From the NCBI GenBank assembly GCA_025506515.1, contig CM046454.1, positions 59,135,313 to 59,199,312 on the forward strand: DNA of 64,000 nucleotides. The letters are read 5' to 3'. Below are positions 47,030 through 59,204 of the stretch, piece after piece. Below the pieces are notes generated by a model, which was given only the letters and a program-made list of their open reading frames with translations, was not told the origin of the DNA and did no database searches. The stretch is from Flaveria trinervia. Taxonomy: Eukaryota; Streptophyta; Magnoliopsida; Asterales; Asteraceae. Both the position numbers and the translations under genes were made by a program. Numbering within the stretch: the stretch's first letter is position 1; the number at the start of each line of letters is the position of its first letter.

Positions 47030-49620
47030 TGTCACACCCTCGCTAAAAGCGGAAACACGGGGATGCAACGAGACGGGATCGCCATAACACATTGTAAACA
47101 ATTAGAGATGCAATATAAGTAATGATGACAAAGCGTGTCATGATGACACCCGACACAAGGAGACTTGTGTCGTGTTTAGTCAATATTCACGACAACATAG
47201 CCATAAATATAAACATTGTAAATGAATCACATAACCAAAGAAGTATCATAGAAATGAAATTCCCACAACCCGGGAACAAGTATCTAAAAGGATAAAGATG
47301 TTTAATCAGACTAACAATGTTTCAAAAGAATGTTTGTCAAGTATTGTATAGTCTTAAAAATGCACCCTAGGGTCTCCACTAAGGTAGCACTCCTAGATCT
47401 TCAATTAGCGTTATCACCTGAAAAGATATGCTCAAAATGGTCAACAAAATTGTTGGTGAGCTTGCAGGTTTAAATAGTAAATAGTAAGTTCATGCTGCAT
47501 AGTAATTGTTGTGGAATACCGTGAATACAGTTATAAGTAAGAAAAATCTCACGACAATGAACTTTACAACCAAACCTAACGACGTACACATAGAATTTTG
47601 TTGGAATATATTCACCCAAGGGCCCGTTCCTGGCCACTGTTTGTACTAACTAGAATACTAACAAACAAGGGTGGGGGTGTCAACCCAGTAGTACTACTAA
47701 CACTATCCGTCGGTTCCAACACCGAAATTAAATGGTGTAAAGAAAGTACCACACAGCCAAACTCAAGCATGTATCAGATAAGTACTCACAAAACAGTATC
47801 ACATTGATTCCAAGTATGTAAATTGTATGTAAGTTGTACGACACAAAGAAAATGGGTGAGCATACTTTTCCCCCATGTTTGTAAATGATTGAAATGTTGT
47901 ATAAGCATAAAAAGGGGCCCAAACTCCACTTGTTAAGTGGTAAGTATAGATGATCAAAGTTTAAAAAATGTTGTATGCAATAAACGATCAAACACCTATG
48001 ACAGTTATACTAAGAATTATTGATACGTATAGAGTAAATAGGAACGTTCGGTCGGTTGGGGTTGTATCGGTTCGGTCGCGTGTAAACCACACAAGCAGAC
48101 ATGCGTATTACATCTTATGTAGATCCAAGTACTAGAAATCGTTGCCATTGCCGATGATATTTGTGTAAAAGTGTCATTGTTATTAGAGAAATGCTTAGTA
48201 AATATTAGTGGTTACAAATCGGTTGGTGATAATTGTAAATTGTTATGTTGATCTGATTTGGAATACTTTAGTAAGTTTGATGGTGTTAACATAAATATTG
48301 TCATTAGCAACGGTAACCGTGTCGACCTCACCTTAACATCACACACAAGAAGAAAAACTAACACACAACAACACAGTCGCACGACAGGACCAAACGCACG
48401 ACTCAACACTCCATCCGCACGAATCAACCCTCATTTGTACGAATCAGCTTCATTCGTATGTTAAACCTTCATTCATGTGATTCAGCATTCAGTCATACCA
48501 CACAGCACTCAATCGCACGACTCAACTTCCATACGCACAAATCAACCTTCACTCGTACGAATCAGCTTTATTCGTATGACTGAACCTACACATTCGTGCG
48601 ACTAGGCATTCAGTCCTGTGATACACACACAATCGCACACATTCATCCGCATTGACTCAATCGCATGCATCATTCACCCACACAGACTCAATCGCACGCA
48701 TACACACAGCCGCATGACTCAGTTGGATGACACACCCAGTCGCACAACTCAGTCGCACAACTCAGTCGCACAAGAGACACAGTCGCATGACTAAGTCGCA
48801 CGACACACCCAGTCGCATGGCTCAGTTGCACGACTGACCCTGTCATTAGAATAGTAGATTTGCGACTGCAGAAGTGCAGAACAGCCTTCGGCTACTCCAT
48901 GCACGAGATTTACACCACAAGGACTTCTAGAAACACATTTCAAACACACCTAAACAAGAAGAACACGCAGAAAGACATTACACGCATCCACACGACCTCA
49001 TGTGCTCGTGTTGGCCCCGAGCACCCGAAACCTTAAAAGAACAGCAGTAACAAGCAAGAAAAGGGACGACCAAGGTCGTCTACCTGCAAGAAACGAGTAG
49101 ACTCAGCTGTAGCCGAGGTCTTGCCGGTGAAAACGCGAAGAAAATGGGCGTTTTTGGTGCAAGTAGGAGGAGGAAGTGAAATGAGAAGAAGATGAAGAAG
49201 AAGAAGATGAAATGGAGGCTAGGGCTGGAATATGGGTATTTATACCCAGCCCTAGTTTGGCAAAATGTCACATTTGGCCCCTGCACTTAGCCCCCGAGTT
49301 CCCAAATTTACTCCAGTTGAGAACGACTTTAAGTGACTAGTTATATTAATGATAAAAATGTAATTAGTGATATTGGTAACTTAAAAATGGTTTTATTAAT
49401 GACAATAATATTATATAAAAAATGGTATATTTAGTGGTAACGATGATGAAAATTGTAAAAGTTTTAAAGATAGTATACGTTAACGCTAAAACACAAGTGT
49501 AAAAGATGATAAAGCAAGAATAATATCCACACGAATAGTTTATAAGGATGAGGAATGAACGACAAAAAAAGAAAACGGAAGCCACGTTAAATGACGGACC
49601 TTTCGGTGACGGATGTCACA
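47030..49620 (-). repeat. Element F 5' LTR
   Basis: 2591 bp, ends TGTCACAC/GTGTGACA-like. The TCG(C/T)ACGA word array lies at about 48360-48840. A TATA box inside a palindrome sits at 49234-49247. It differs from the 3' LTR by scattered substitutions and small indels. Confidence 0.92.
49234..49247 (-). promoter_or_regulatory. Element F promoter TATA palindrome
   Basis: GGGTATTTATACCC is a perfect 14-bp palindrome apart from its AT centre and contains TATAAATA on the minus strand. It is flanked by inverted AGGGCTGG / CCAGCCCT arms, giving a longer cruciform-capable core. The left LTR copy is slightly damaged. Confidence 0.6.
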
Positions 49621-49625
49621 CATCG

Positions 49626-52600
49626 CAATGCAACGTAACGCAACGCGACCCACCTAACCCAACATAACCCAACCTAACCTAACCTAACCCAACCTAACCC
49701 AACCCAACCTAACCCAACCTAACCCAACCTAAACCAACCTAACCTAACCAAACATAACCAAACATAACCTAAAATAACTTAACCTAACATAACCTAACCT
49801 AACCTAATCTAACCTATCCTAACCTAACCTAACCTAACCTAACCTAACCTAACCTAACCTAACCTAACCTAACCTAACCTAACCTAACCTAACCTAACCT
49901 AACCTAACCTAACCTAACAAAACATAACATAACCTAACATAACATAACCTCACATAACCTAACCTAACCTAACCTAACCTAACCTAACCTAACCTAACCT
50001 AACCTAACCTAACCTAACCTAACCTAACCTAACCTAACCTAACCTAACCTAACCTAACCTAACCTAACCTAACCTAACCTAACCTAACCTAACCTAACCT
50101 AACCTAACCTAACCTAACCTAACCTAACCTAACCTAACCTAACCTAACCTAACCTAACCTAACCTAACCTAACTAACCTAACCTAACCTAACATAACATA
50201 ACATACCTAACATAACATAACATAACATAACATAACATAACATAACATAACATAACATAACATAACATACATAACATAACATAACATAACATAACATAAC
50301 ATAACATAACATAACATAACATAACATAACATAACATAACATAACATAACATAACATAACATAACATAACATACATAACATACATAACATAACATACATA
50401 ACATAACATAACATAACATAACATAACATACCTAACATAACATAACATAACATAACATAACATAACATAACATACATAACATAACATAACATAACATAAC
50501 ATAACATAACATAACATACATAACATAACATAACATAACATAACATAACATAACATAACATAACATAACCTAACATAACATAACATAACAAACATAACAT
50601 AACATAACATAACATAACATAACATAACATAACATAACATAACATAACATAACATAACATACATAACATAACATAACATAACATAACATAACATAACATA
50701 ACATAACATAACATAACATAACATAACATAACATAACATAACATAACATAACATACATAACATAACATAACATAACATAACATAACATAACATAACATAC
50801 ATAACATAACATAACATAACATAACATAACATAACATAACATAACATAACTAACATAACATAACATAACATAACATAACATAACATAACATACATAACAT
50901 AACATAACATAACAAACATACATAACATAACATAACATAACATAACATAACTAACATAACATAACCATAACATAACATAACATAACATAACATAACATAA
51001 CATAACATAACATAACATAAAACATAACATAACATAACATAACATAACATAACATAACATACATAACATAACTAACATAACATAACATAACATAACATAC
51101 ATAACATAACATAACATAACATAACATAACATAACATAACATAACATAACCAACATACATAACATAACATAACATAACATAACTAACATAACATAACATA
51201 CATAACATAACATAACATACATAACATAACATAACATAACATACATAACATAACATAACATAACATAACATAACATAACATAACATACATAACATAACAT
51301 AACATAACATAACATAACATAACATAACATAACATAACACAACATACATACACAACATAACATAACACACATAACATAACACAACATAACATAACACAAC
51401 ATAACATAACACAACATAATAACACAACATAACATAACACAACATAACATAACACAACATAACATAACACAACATAACATAACACACATAACATAACACA
51501 CATAACATAACATAACATAACATAAACATAACATAACATAACATAACAACATAACAAACATAACATAACATAACATAACATAACATAACATAACATAACA
51601 TAACATAACATACATAACATAACATAACATAACATAACATAACATAACATAACATAACATAACATAACATAACATAACATAAACATAACATAACATAACA
51701 TAACATACATAACATAACATAACATAACATAACATAACATAACATAACATAACTACATAACATAACATAACATAACATAACATAACATAACATAACATAA
51801 CATAACATAACATAACATAACATAACATACATAACATAGCATAACATAACACAACATAACATAACACAACAAAACATAACACAACATAACATAACACAAC
51901 ATAACATACACACAACATAACATACACAACATAACATACACACATAACATAACACAACATAACATAACACAACATAACATAACATAACATAACATAACAC
52001 AACATAACATAACACAACATAACATAACACAACATAACATAACACAACATAACATAACATAACATAACATAACACAACATAACATAACACAACATAACAT
52101 AACCAACATAACATAACACAACATAACATAACACAACATAACATACACAACAAAACATAACATAACAACATAACATAACACAACATAACGTAACACAACA
52201 TAACATAACACAACATAACATAACACACAAACATAACACAACAAAACATACACAACATAACATAACACAACATAACATAACACAACATAACATAACACAA
52301 CATAACATAACATACATACATAACATAACATAACATAACATAACATAACATAAACATAACATAACATAACATAACATAACATACATAACATAACATAACA
52401 TAACATAACATAACATAACATAACATAACATAACATAACATAAATAACATAACATAACATAACATAACATAACATAACATAACATAACAAACATAACATA
52501 ACATAACATAACATAACATAACATAACATAACATACATAACATAACATAACATAACATAAACATAACATAACATAACATAACATAACATAACATAACATA

Positions 52601-54195
52601 ACATAACATAACATAACATAACATACATAACATAACATAACATAGCATAACATAACACAACATAACATAACACAACATAACATAACACAACATAACATAA
52701 CACACATAACATACACAACATAACATAACACAACATAACATAACACAAATAACATAACACAACATACATACACAACATAACATAACCAACATAACATAAC
52801 ACAACATAACATAACACAACATAACATAACACAACATAACATAACACAACATAACATAACACAACATAACATACACAACATAACATAACACACAACATAA
52901 CATAACACAACATAACATAACACAACATAACATAACACAACATAACATAACACAACATAACATAACACAACATAACATAACACAACACAACATAACATAA
53001 CACAACATAACATAACACAACATAACGTAACACAACATAACATAACACAACATAACATAACACAACAAAACATAACACAACAAAACATAACACAACATAA
53101 CATAACACATAACATAACACAACCTAACATAACACAACATAACATAACACAACATAACATAACACAACATAACATAACAAACATAACATAACACAACATA
53201 ACATAACATAACATAACATAACACAACATAACAAACATAACATAACATAACAACATAACATAACATAACATAACATAACATAACATAACATACATAACAT
53301 AACATAACATAACATAACATAACATAACATAACATAACATAACATAACATAACATACATAACATAACATAACATAACATAACATAACATAACATAACATA
53401 ACATAACATAACAACATAACATAACATAACATAACATAACATAACATAACATAACATAACATAACATAACTAACATAACATAACATAACATAACAACATA
53501 ACATAACATAACATAACATAACATAACATAACATAACATAACATAACATAACATAACATAACATAACATAACATAACATAACATAACATAACATAACATA
53601 ACATAACATAACATAACATAACATAACATAACTAACATACATAACATAACATAACCTAACATAACATAACCTAACATAACATAACATAACATAACATAAC
53701 ATAACATAACATAACATAACATAACATAACGTAACATAACGTAACATAACGTAACATAACGTAACATAACATAACGTAACATAACATAACATAACGTAAC
53801 ATAACTAACATAACATAACGTAACATAACATAACATAACATAACATAACATCATAACATAACATACTACATAACATAACATAACATAACATAACATAACA
53901 TAACATAACATAACATAACATAACATAACATAACATAACACATAACATAACATAACATAACATAACACATAACATAACATAACAAACATAACATAACATA
54001 ACATAACATAACATAACATAACATAACATACATAACATAACATAACATAACATACATAACATAACATAACATAACATAACATAACATAACATAACATAAC
54101 ATAACATAACATAACATAACATAACAAACATAACATAACATAACATAACATAACATAACATAACATAACATAACATAACATAACATAACATAACA
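49626..54195. repeat. Pentanucleotide satellite (AACNN units)
   Basis: About 4.57 kb of 5-bp units in domains: AACGC/AACGT (to about 49650), AACCT (49650-50190, that is CCTAA/TTAGG), AACAT (most of the rest), decamers AACAT-AACAC (51340-51490, 51845-52310, 52645-53240) and AACAT-AACGT (53725-53825). Frequent one-base slips (ACAT for AACAT) occur. Because 5 bp x 3 gives a five-residue period and no stop on the minus strand, very long Met-Leu-Cys-Tyr-Val frames appear; they are artefacts. Confidence 0.97.
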
Positions 54196-54241
54196 TATGT
54201 TGAGAATATGTATAGAGGCTGATGCAACCAAAGTCTTTTTG

Positions 54242-54331
54242 GCATGCATGCTGCACAAGTACTGAAGAACAATGCTTTGTCTTTCTGCATGCATGCTGCA
54301 CAAGTACTGAAGAACAATGCTTCTGAAGTTT
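54242..54331 (+). repeat. 45-bp direct duplication
   Basis: GCATGCATGCTGCACAAGT... occurs at 54242 and again at 54287. Each copy includes AGTACTGAAGAACAATGCTT, which resembles the CTGAAGA words of the Copia LTRs; it may be a small LTR-derived scrap. Confidence 0.75.
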
Positions 54332-54919
54332 CACACATGCAACAGAAATACTCTAAGGTGTTGTTTGTTTTTTCTGCAGGAAAACGTCTGCAGTCTGCAG
54401 ACCACAGCTACAGATATCTGCAGCAGAAGAGGTGGACCAAACGTCTGCAGTCTGCAAGAAAAAGATTGTTTGTTTTAACATCTACAGAATAGTAAAAAAA
54501 ATATTCTATAATTAGATTAAACCTATTTTTTAAACCTATTAAATTAAACCTATTCATTATACTTTTGATATTCATTATAATTACTCAAGTTTACATTCTA
54601 TATTGCTCACATTCTTCATCCTTACTATGAACTAATTGACATCGAGTTAATCAAAAGAAAACAAAGCAAAGTTGACTCAACGAATCGTGTGGTCCACTTC
54701 GTAATCAACAGTTGATCGTCGGCCCACGCGTAAACAACGCAGCCTTACCGAATCGTTTATCTGGATATCCGTTTGATCCGATACGATCACAGTTGAGTTG
54801 ATCAGCACTCATGATGTAGTTTATATGGTTGACCTTTTCATAACACCAAACAACAATAATAGAACTCTTCAAACTGCCCCCAAAATCAACACCCAAAAAG
54901 GCCAAATCCCTCATTTAGA

Positions 54920-55138
54920 ATGCATGGCAGCGTAGCGGCGGAGCAAGGGACGGTGATGTGTGCCACGTGGATCTGGCGGCCGGAGAACGCTCATCAGGTG
55001 GCTTTAGGGAAGTCCAAGCACGGCGATCTTCTGGCGTCTCTTCAAATCTTCATGTTTGATCGAATCACCAACTCTTTCTCTCTCCTTCTCCTTCGGTCTT
55101 TCTCTATCTATCTATTGATTTACTATATGTACACGTGA
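54920..55138 (+). CDS. Small unidentified ORF (72 residues)
   Basis: MHGSVAAEQGTVMCATWI is followed by WRPENAHQVALGKSKHGD, in locally GC-richer sequence than its surroundings; after residue 45 it becomes hydrophobic and AT-rich, as if reading into non-coding DNA. It could be a first exon or a gene fragment captured in the possible hAT-like element. I do not recognise the family. Bases 54332-54919 hold no gene. Confidence 0.2.
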   Translation: MHGSVAAEQGTVMCATWIWRPENAHQVALGKSKHGDLLASLQIFMFDRITNSFSLLLLRSFSIYLLIYYMYT

Positions 55139-55239
55139 TTGTATGTGTTTATAGCTTTTGTGTTTAAGTTATAATCATACGAATTTGTTGATTTGTTATG
55201 GAGGAGTATAGGCTACTTTTGAGTTTGAAGATGGATGTG

Positions 55240-55336
55240 AGCCGGTGAGTCTAGCGGTGCATCCAAGCCGGTGAGTCTAGCAGTGCATCCAAGCCGGTGA
55301 GTCTAGCTGTGCATCCAAGCTGGTGAGTCTAACGGT
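55240..55336 (+). repeat. 26-bp minisatellite, about 3.7 copies
   Basis: Unit AGCCGGTGAGTCTAGC plus GGTGCATCCA repeats at 55240, 55266, 55292 and 55318 with one or two changes per copy. Each copy contains GGTGAGT, a perfect splice-donor core. The rest of 55140-55700 has no recognised gene. Confidence 0.9.
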
Positions 55337-55702
55337 CCTAACAACGATAATCCGTTGCTTCCGGGGATTGTACGGACCGGCAGCGACGACGGTGGTGATG
55401 TGACGGAGGTTTTCACCGGCGGTGGTGATGAGTATGAGTAGATTTTGAAGTTAAAGTTCATCTTTGGGGAGATTTAAGTAGATCTGAGGGCTCAACCATC
55501 TAAATTCTAGAAGAGAAGAGGTAGAAGAGGTGTGAAGACATTGTTCCACCTCTTCTCCGTGCAGAGCTGAGGAAGACATTTTTTAATGAAACGTCTTCCA
55601 GAAAACAAACAGTCTGCGAAGTAAAAACCTCTTCCGGCATCTGCGAGCGCGCAGATGAAGAGGTGGGGAAGAGGTGTTTTCAAAAAACAAACACCCCCTA
55701 AG

Positions 55703-56383
55703 TGTGAAATCTTCCGAAGCCAAGTCCAATATCTTCCGAAGCCAAAGATGAAGTATTCTGAAGCTTGAGAGAAAAAGTCTTCTGAAGCCTCAACTCTTGA
55801 AGACAGATTTCTTCCAAAGACTTTTAGTAACATGCTTTATCTAATGTACTTTTCCATAAAGTTGGACCCCTTTCTGTTGCAACTTCGTAAAGTCACCAAC
55901 TTACATGTGCTGGTGAAAAGGTCCATTCTTTTGGTAACTATACATTGAGGTCTTGAGTTTGTAATTTCTACTTCATGTACTTTATCCTTTTTGTAATAGA
56001 TAAGGATGTGAGCTATGGCATGTCATAGTCACTAGTCAAAAGGCAATCTGCCTTTTGACTCTACAATTGATTTTGTTTGTGTCTAGTCAATTGTATCCAG
56101 CTGGCTTTCATAATATAGCCGGCTGTAGGATGTAGTATAGTATCTCATGTTCTTGGATCTTTCCTTTTTGCTTTGTAACCCTTGTAATAGAACATAGAGA
56201 CATCAATATACTGTATTCTTGAAAACCATACACTTGTGTATCTTGCTCTTGTGTTCTGTTTCTTACATTACTTGTGTTCTTAGTGTCTTATTGTGGTTAA
56301 TCTAGTTTATTGTTTGATTAAGTTTAGTTACTCTTCTCTTTGTGTTGTTGTGTTGTAAGTGAACTCCTTTCAATGGTCCTGCA
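55703..56383 (+). repeat. Element D 5' LTR (left border approximate)
   Basis: The right border CCTGCA is fixed by the primer site two bases on. The left border is the first plausible TG after unrelated sequence (TGTGAAATCTTCCGAAG); it cannot be checked without the other LTR. CTTCCGAAGCC words cluster at 55711-55800, and CATCAATATACTGTATTC near 56200 is typical of the Copia LTR R/U5 part. Confidence 0.65.
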
Positions 56384-56385
56384 TT

Positions 56386-56397
56386 TGGTATCGGAGC
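56386..56397 (+). other. Element D primer binding site, variant
   Basis: TGGTATCGGAGC differs by one base from the TGGTATCAGAGC of A, B and F. It is still a tRNA-Met-type site, two bases after the LTR. Confidence 0.85.
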
Positions 56398-56467
56398 TTT
56401 CTAGGCTCTTGATATAAGATCTCACCATCTTAAGATCCCTCATACACACAAATACTCAACTTTTCAA

Positions 56468-59173
56468 ATGGCAGCCATTTCAAAGACTGATATGGAAAAT
56501 AGAACCATGAACAAGTCCCCACTGATCACTCTTGACGACTTTGATACCTGGTGCCTGAGAATGGAAGGTTTCATCAGGTCTCTAGACTCAAGATTGTGGG
56601 AGTCTGTTGAAAATGGACCTTACATACCTAGCACCCCCTCTGCTACTGGTGCTGGTATGATCCCTAAGGTTGTGGCAAACTACTTTGATGAAGACAGGAA
56701 GAGAGTAGAGATTGATAGAAAAGCCATGACAACCCTTCAGACTGCTCTTCCAAACTCTGTATACAGAGGTTTCAAGAAATGCAAAACAACTAAACAGTTG
56801 TGGGATGTATTGAAACTGATGTATGAGGGTTCCTCTGAAGCTAAGGAGAACAAGAAGGATCTCCTGAAGCAACAGTTTGAAAACTTCACCTTCAAAATAG
56901 GTGAAACCACGACTCAGCAATACTTCAGGTATGTTGAGATTATGGATACCCTTGTGGATAGAGGAGTTCCTCTTGAGAACAGGGACATTGTAAGGAAGTT
57001 CATGTCCTCACTTCCTAGGTAGTGGACACACTACTGTGTGGTGATCAAGAGGACTGGAAATCTCAAAACTCTCACTCTGATAGAGTTATATAGGATTCTC
57101 AGTGGCTACCAGATGGAGATGAACATGCAAGGTTCATCTAGCAACTCTAATAATTAAATGGGTTCAGCCCTGCATGTGGTTGAAAGGGATAGCATAGAAC
57201 CCCGACATCATCTCATATGCTACCCTGACAATTCATAAAAGGGTCCTTTCATCACCTTCCCAAAGACACCAAGGGAGAACAACACTCAAGGAAGCCCATT
57301 CCAAGAGACAAGTTCCTCGCAAGCCTTTGTGTCTTCTAATGAAATTTGTGGCATCTTTCTTTTCACACTTGAAGACCTGGACTGTATTCATCCAGATGAT
57401 CTAGAGTACCTGGAGATAGTCCAGCAGATGGCTCTTCTCACTCACAAAGCCAAGAAGTTCTACAAGCGGACAGGAAGGAAGTTTCCAAGCAATGCAACCA
57501 GTGGAAAGTTTGGCCTGGACAAAGGAAAAGTCACGTGTTATAACTGTAACTTGATGGACCACTTTGCCAGGGAATGTAAGGCACCTAGAACAAATGGTGG
57601 CCAAACACAGTCCAGACCCAACTACAATGATAAAGCTTTCCAGAATGAGAAGCTAAAGCAGCAGGCTGCTGTTGCTGTTGAAGAAAAAGGCTTTGACTGG
57701 AGCTTTTAGGTGGAAGATGCTACTCCAAACTAAGCACTGATGGCAGATCATGATGAAGCCAAGGTATTGGAACATCTCTGTACACCTGAATGCATTGCTA
57801 AAGTTGATAGATATAGGTCCTATAACTTGGAAATGAGATCTGATCTTGAGTCCCTAAACATTTTAAAAGCTGATTTTAGAAAGTCTGAAAATGATTATAA
57901 ACTAAAGATAGAGGACATAGAGAAAACAATTTCAGTTCTAAAATATGAGCATATAGATTTTAGGACTCAAATCAAGGATCTCATAAACAAGCTGACTGAG
58001 TTCCAGGCTGAGCTTGTGAGCAGCAAAGCCAGGGCAGACAAGTGTGTTCTTGAAGAAGAGACCTTCCCTGCACAACAAAGTGTGCTATCAAAACAAACAG
58101 GGACTAGGATCAAATGAGATAGCTCCTCCACACTCAATCTTGTCTGTAAGATCCCCTAGGTGTGGAACCTATGAAGATGAGCTTCCTCTCATAGATCCTT
58201 TGATTGAAGAGGATGAAGAAGTGATAGTGAGGAATTCTTCTAGAAGAGTGAAGAGGAGGATTCTAAGAAGGGACATTATCCTTCTGAGGAGAAGAAGAAG
58301 ACTGTGATGACCAAGTCAATGAGGAAGAACTTGATCAGAAAGAGCAAAAGGAAAACTAGGAAGGCTCAAGAGATCAAGGCTACTATTGACTCCAAGCAGA
58401 AACAAGTTTTTATGTCTATATGGTTTGAAGTAGTATAGACTGAAGACATCAACCTAAACTCTTCTGCTAAGAGTTCTAGTTCTTGTTCAAATCATCTCAG
58501 TACCAAGAAGAAGACTGGTCTGCTGTGTACCACTGCTACACAGCCTGGACCATTAAACTCCAAGAACGGTCCTCAACCCAAAAGGACTATCTCAGCATGT
58601 GCAAAGATGAGGGTGGAGAAGGGATGTGACCAAAGTCAGTCTTGCTCGTAGAAGGCTCTTGGGAAGAAGAAAATGGAGTGTGTTATGTGTGAGAGTACTA
58701 ATCATCTTGCTAAGGATTGTCCATACAATCCTAAGGGTACTCTTCACATGACTAAACCAAGGACTTCCAAGAGTTCCAAGAAGATTCAAGATTCGGAAGG
58801 AAAAACTATTTCCTTCGAAAGCTCCAAATCTAAGAAGAAGGCAAGTGGAAAATTGCCTTCGGAAGAAAAGTTGGTCTCGGAAGGAAGGAATACTTCCGAA
58901 GCACTGAAGTCTGCTGCAGTGTCTGCAGAATCTTCCGAAGGTTCAGTCATCAGAACTTTCAAAGTATCAAAAGCTTCCAAAGTATTTTAAGTCAAGTCCA
59001 AGACTCCAAAGGTGGTGTGGAAGTCTAAGAAAGACAAAGTGACTGAAAATTTTCCATCAACAACAGCTCAAGATCCTCCTAACACAACCATAGGATCTAT
59101 TACTATTGCATTACCTTCTTTTTCACTAAATGAGCCCAAGACAAGTAAGGCTTGGGTTTCCAAATGTAACTAA
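56468..59173 (+). pseudogene. Element D gag with stops
   Basis: Starts MAAISKTDMENRTMNKSPL; the first 184 residues are open (Copia gag fold words WCLRMEGFIRSLDSRLWE, LPNSVYRGFKKCKTTKQLWD, QQFENFTFKIGETTTQQY). In-frame stops follow at 57020, near 57158, near 57236, at 57707 and near 57731, without a frame change, then a shift near 58100. Knuckle 1 is CYNCNLMDHFAREC (57540s). A coiled-coil segment is at 57740-58117. Knuckle 2 is CVMCESTNHLAKDC (58680s). The Ser/Lys-rich linker (58760-58990) is built on TTCGGAAG words. It ends WVSKCN and TAA at 59171, over another branchpoint/acceptor-like string (59166-59190). Confidence 0.85.
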
Positions 59174-59204
59174 TCATTTTCTTTGTGCAGGGATAGCTGA
59201 AGAC

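Larger units (their letters stand above)
39138..49620 (-). mobile_element. Element F: Tekay/Del-like Ty3/gypsy retrotransposon inserted in the satellite
   Basis: LTRs at 39138-41718 (2581 bp) and 47030-49620 (2591 bp) share TGTCACAC ends. On the minus strand a tRNA-Met primer site follows the right-hand (5') LTR, then gag, protease, RT, RNase H, integrase and a C-terminal chromodomain-like segment. RT before integrase makes it gypsy; the chromodomain-type tail and long LTRs fit the Tekay/Del chromoviruses. The 5-bp target duplication is CAACG (39133-39137) and CATCG (49621-49625), one mismatch. All ORFs carry frame breaks. Confidence 0.93.
54354..55700. mobile_element. Possible hAT-like element bracketed by GTGTTTGTTTTTT ends
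   Basis: The left side has AAGGTGTTGTTTGTTTTTT (54355) and the right side, inverted, TAGGGGGTGTTTGTTTTTTG (ending about 55700). Both ends also share GAAGAGGTGG and CTGCAG/CTGCGAG words. hAT elements often end in AGGGGTGTTTG-like strings. No 8-bp target duplication was found and the ends are imperfect, so this is tentative. Confidence 0.3.

Noticed and set aside
49626..54195. True chromosome end (telomere)
   Set aside because: The unit is 5 bp, not the plant TTTAGGG, the domains vary, and ordinary sequence continues on both sides.
50178..54338. Very long minus-strand open frames (over 1000 residues) of Met-Leu-Cys-Tyr-Val repeats
   Set aside because: They arise because the 5-bp satellite unit has no stop codon on that strand in any frame. 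No start context, domain or compositional sign of a gene.
54705..54914. 69-residue minus-strand frame
   Set aside because: AT-rich, no motif, no promoter or splice support.
55507..55833. 108-residue minus-strand frame across 55507-55833
   Set aside because: It crosses the suspected border between unique DNA and element D's LTR and has no recognisable domain.
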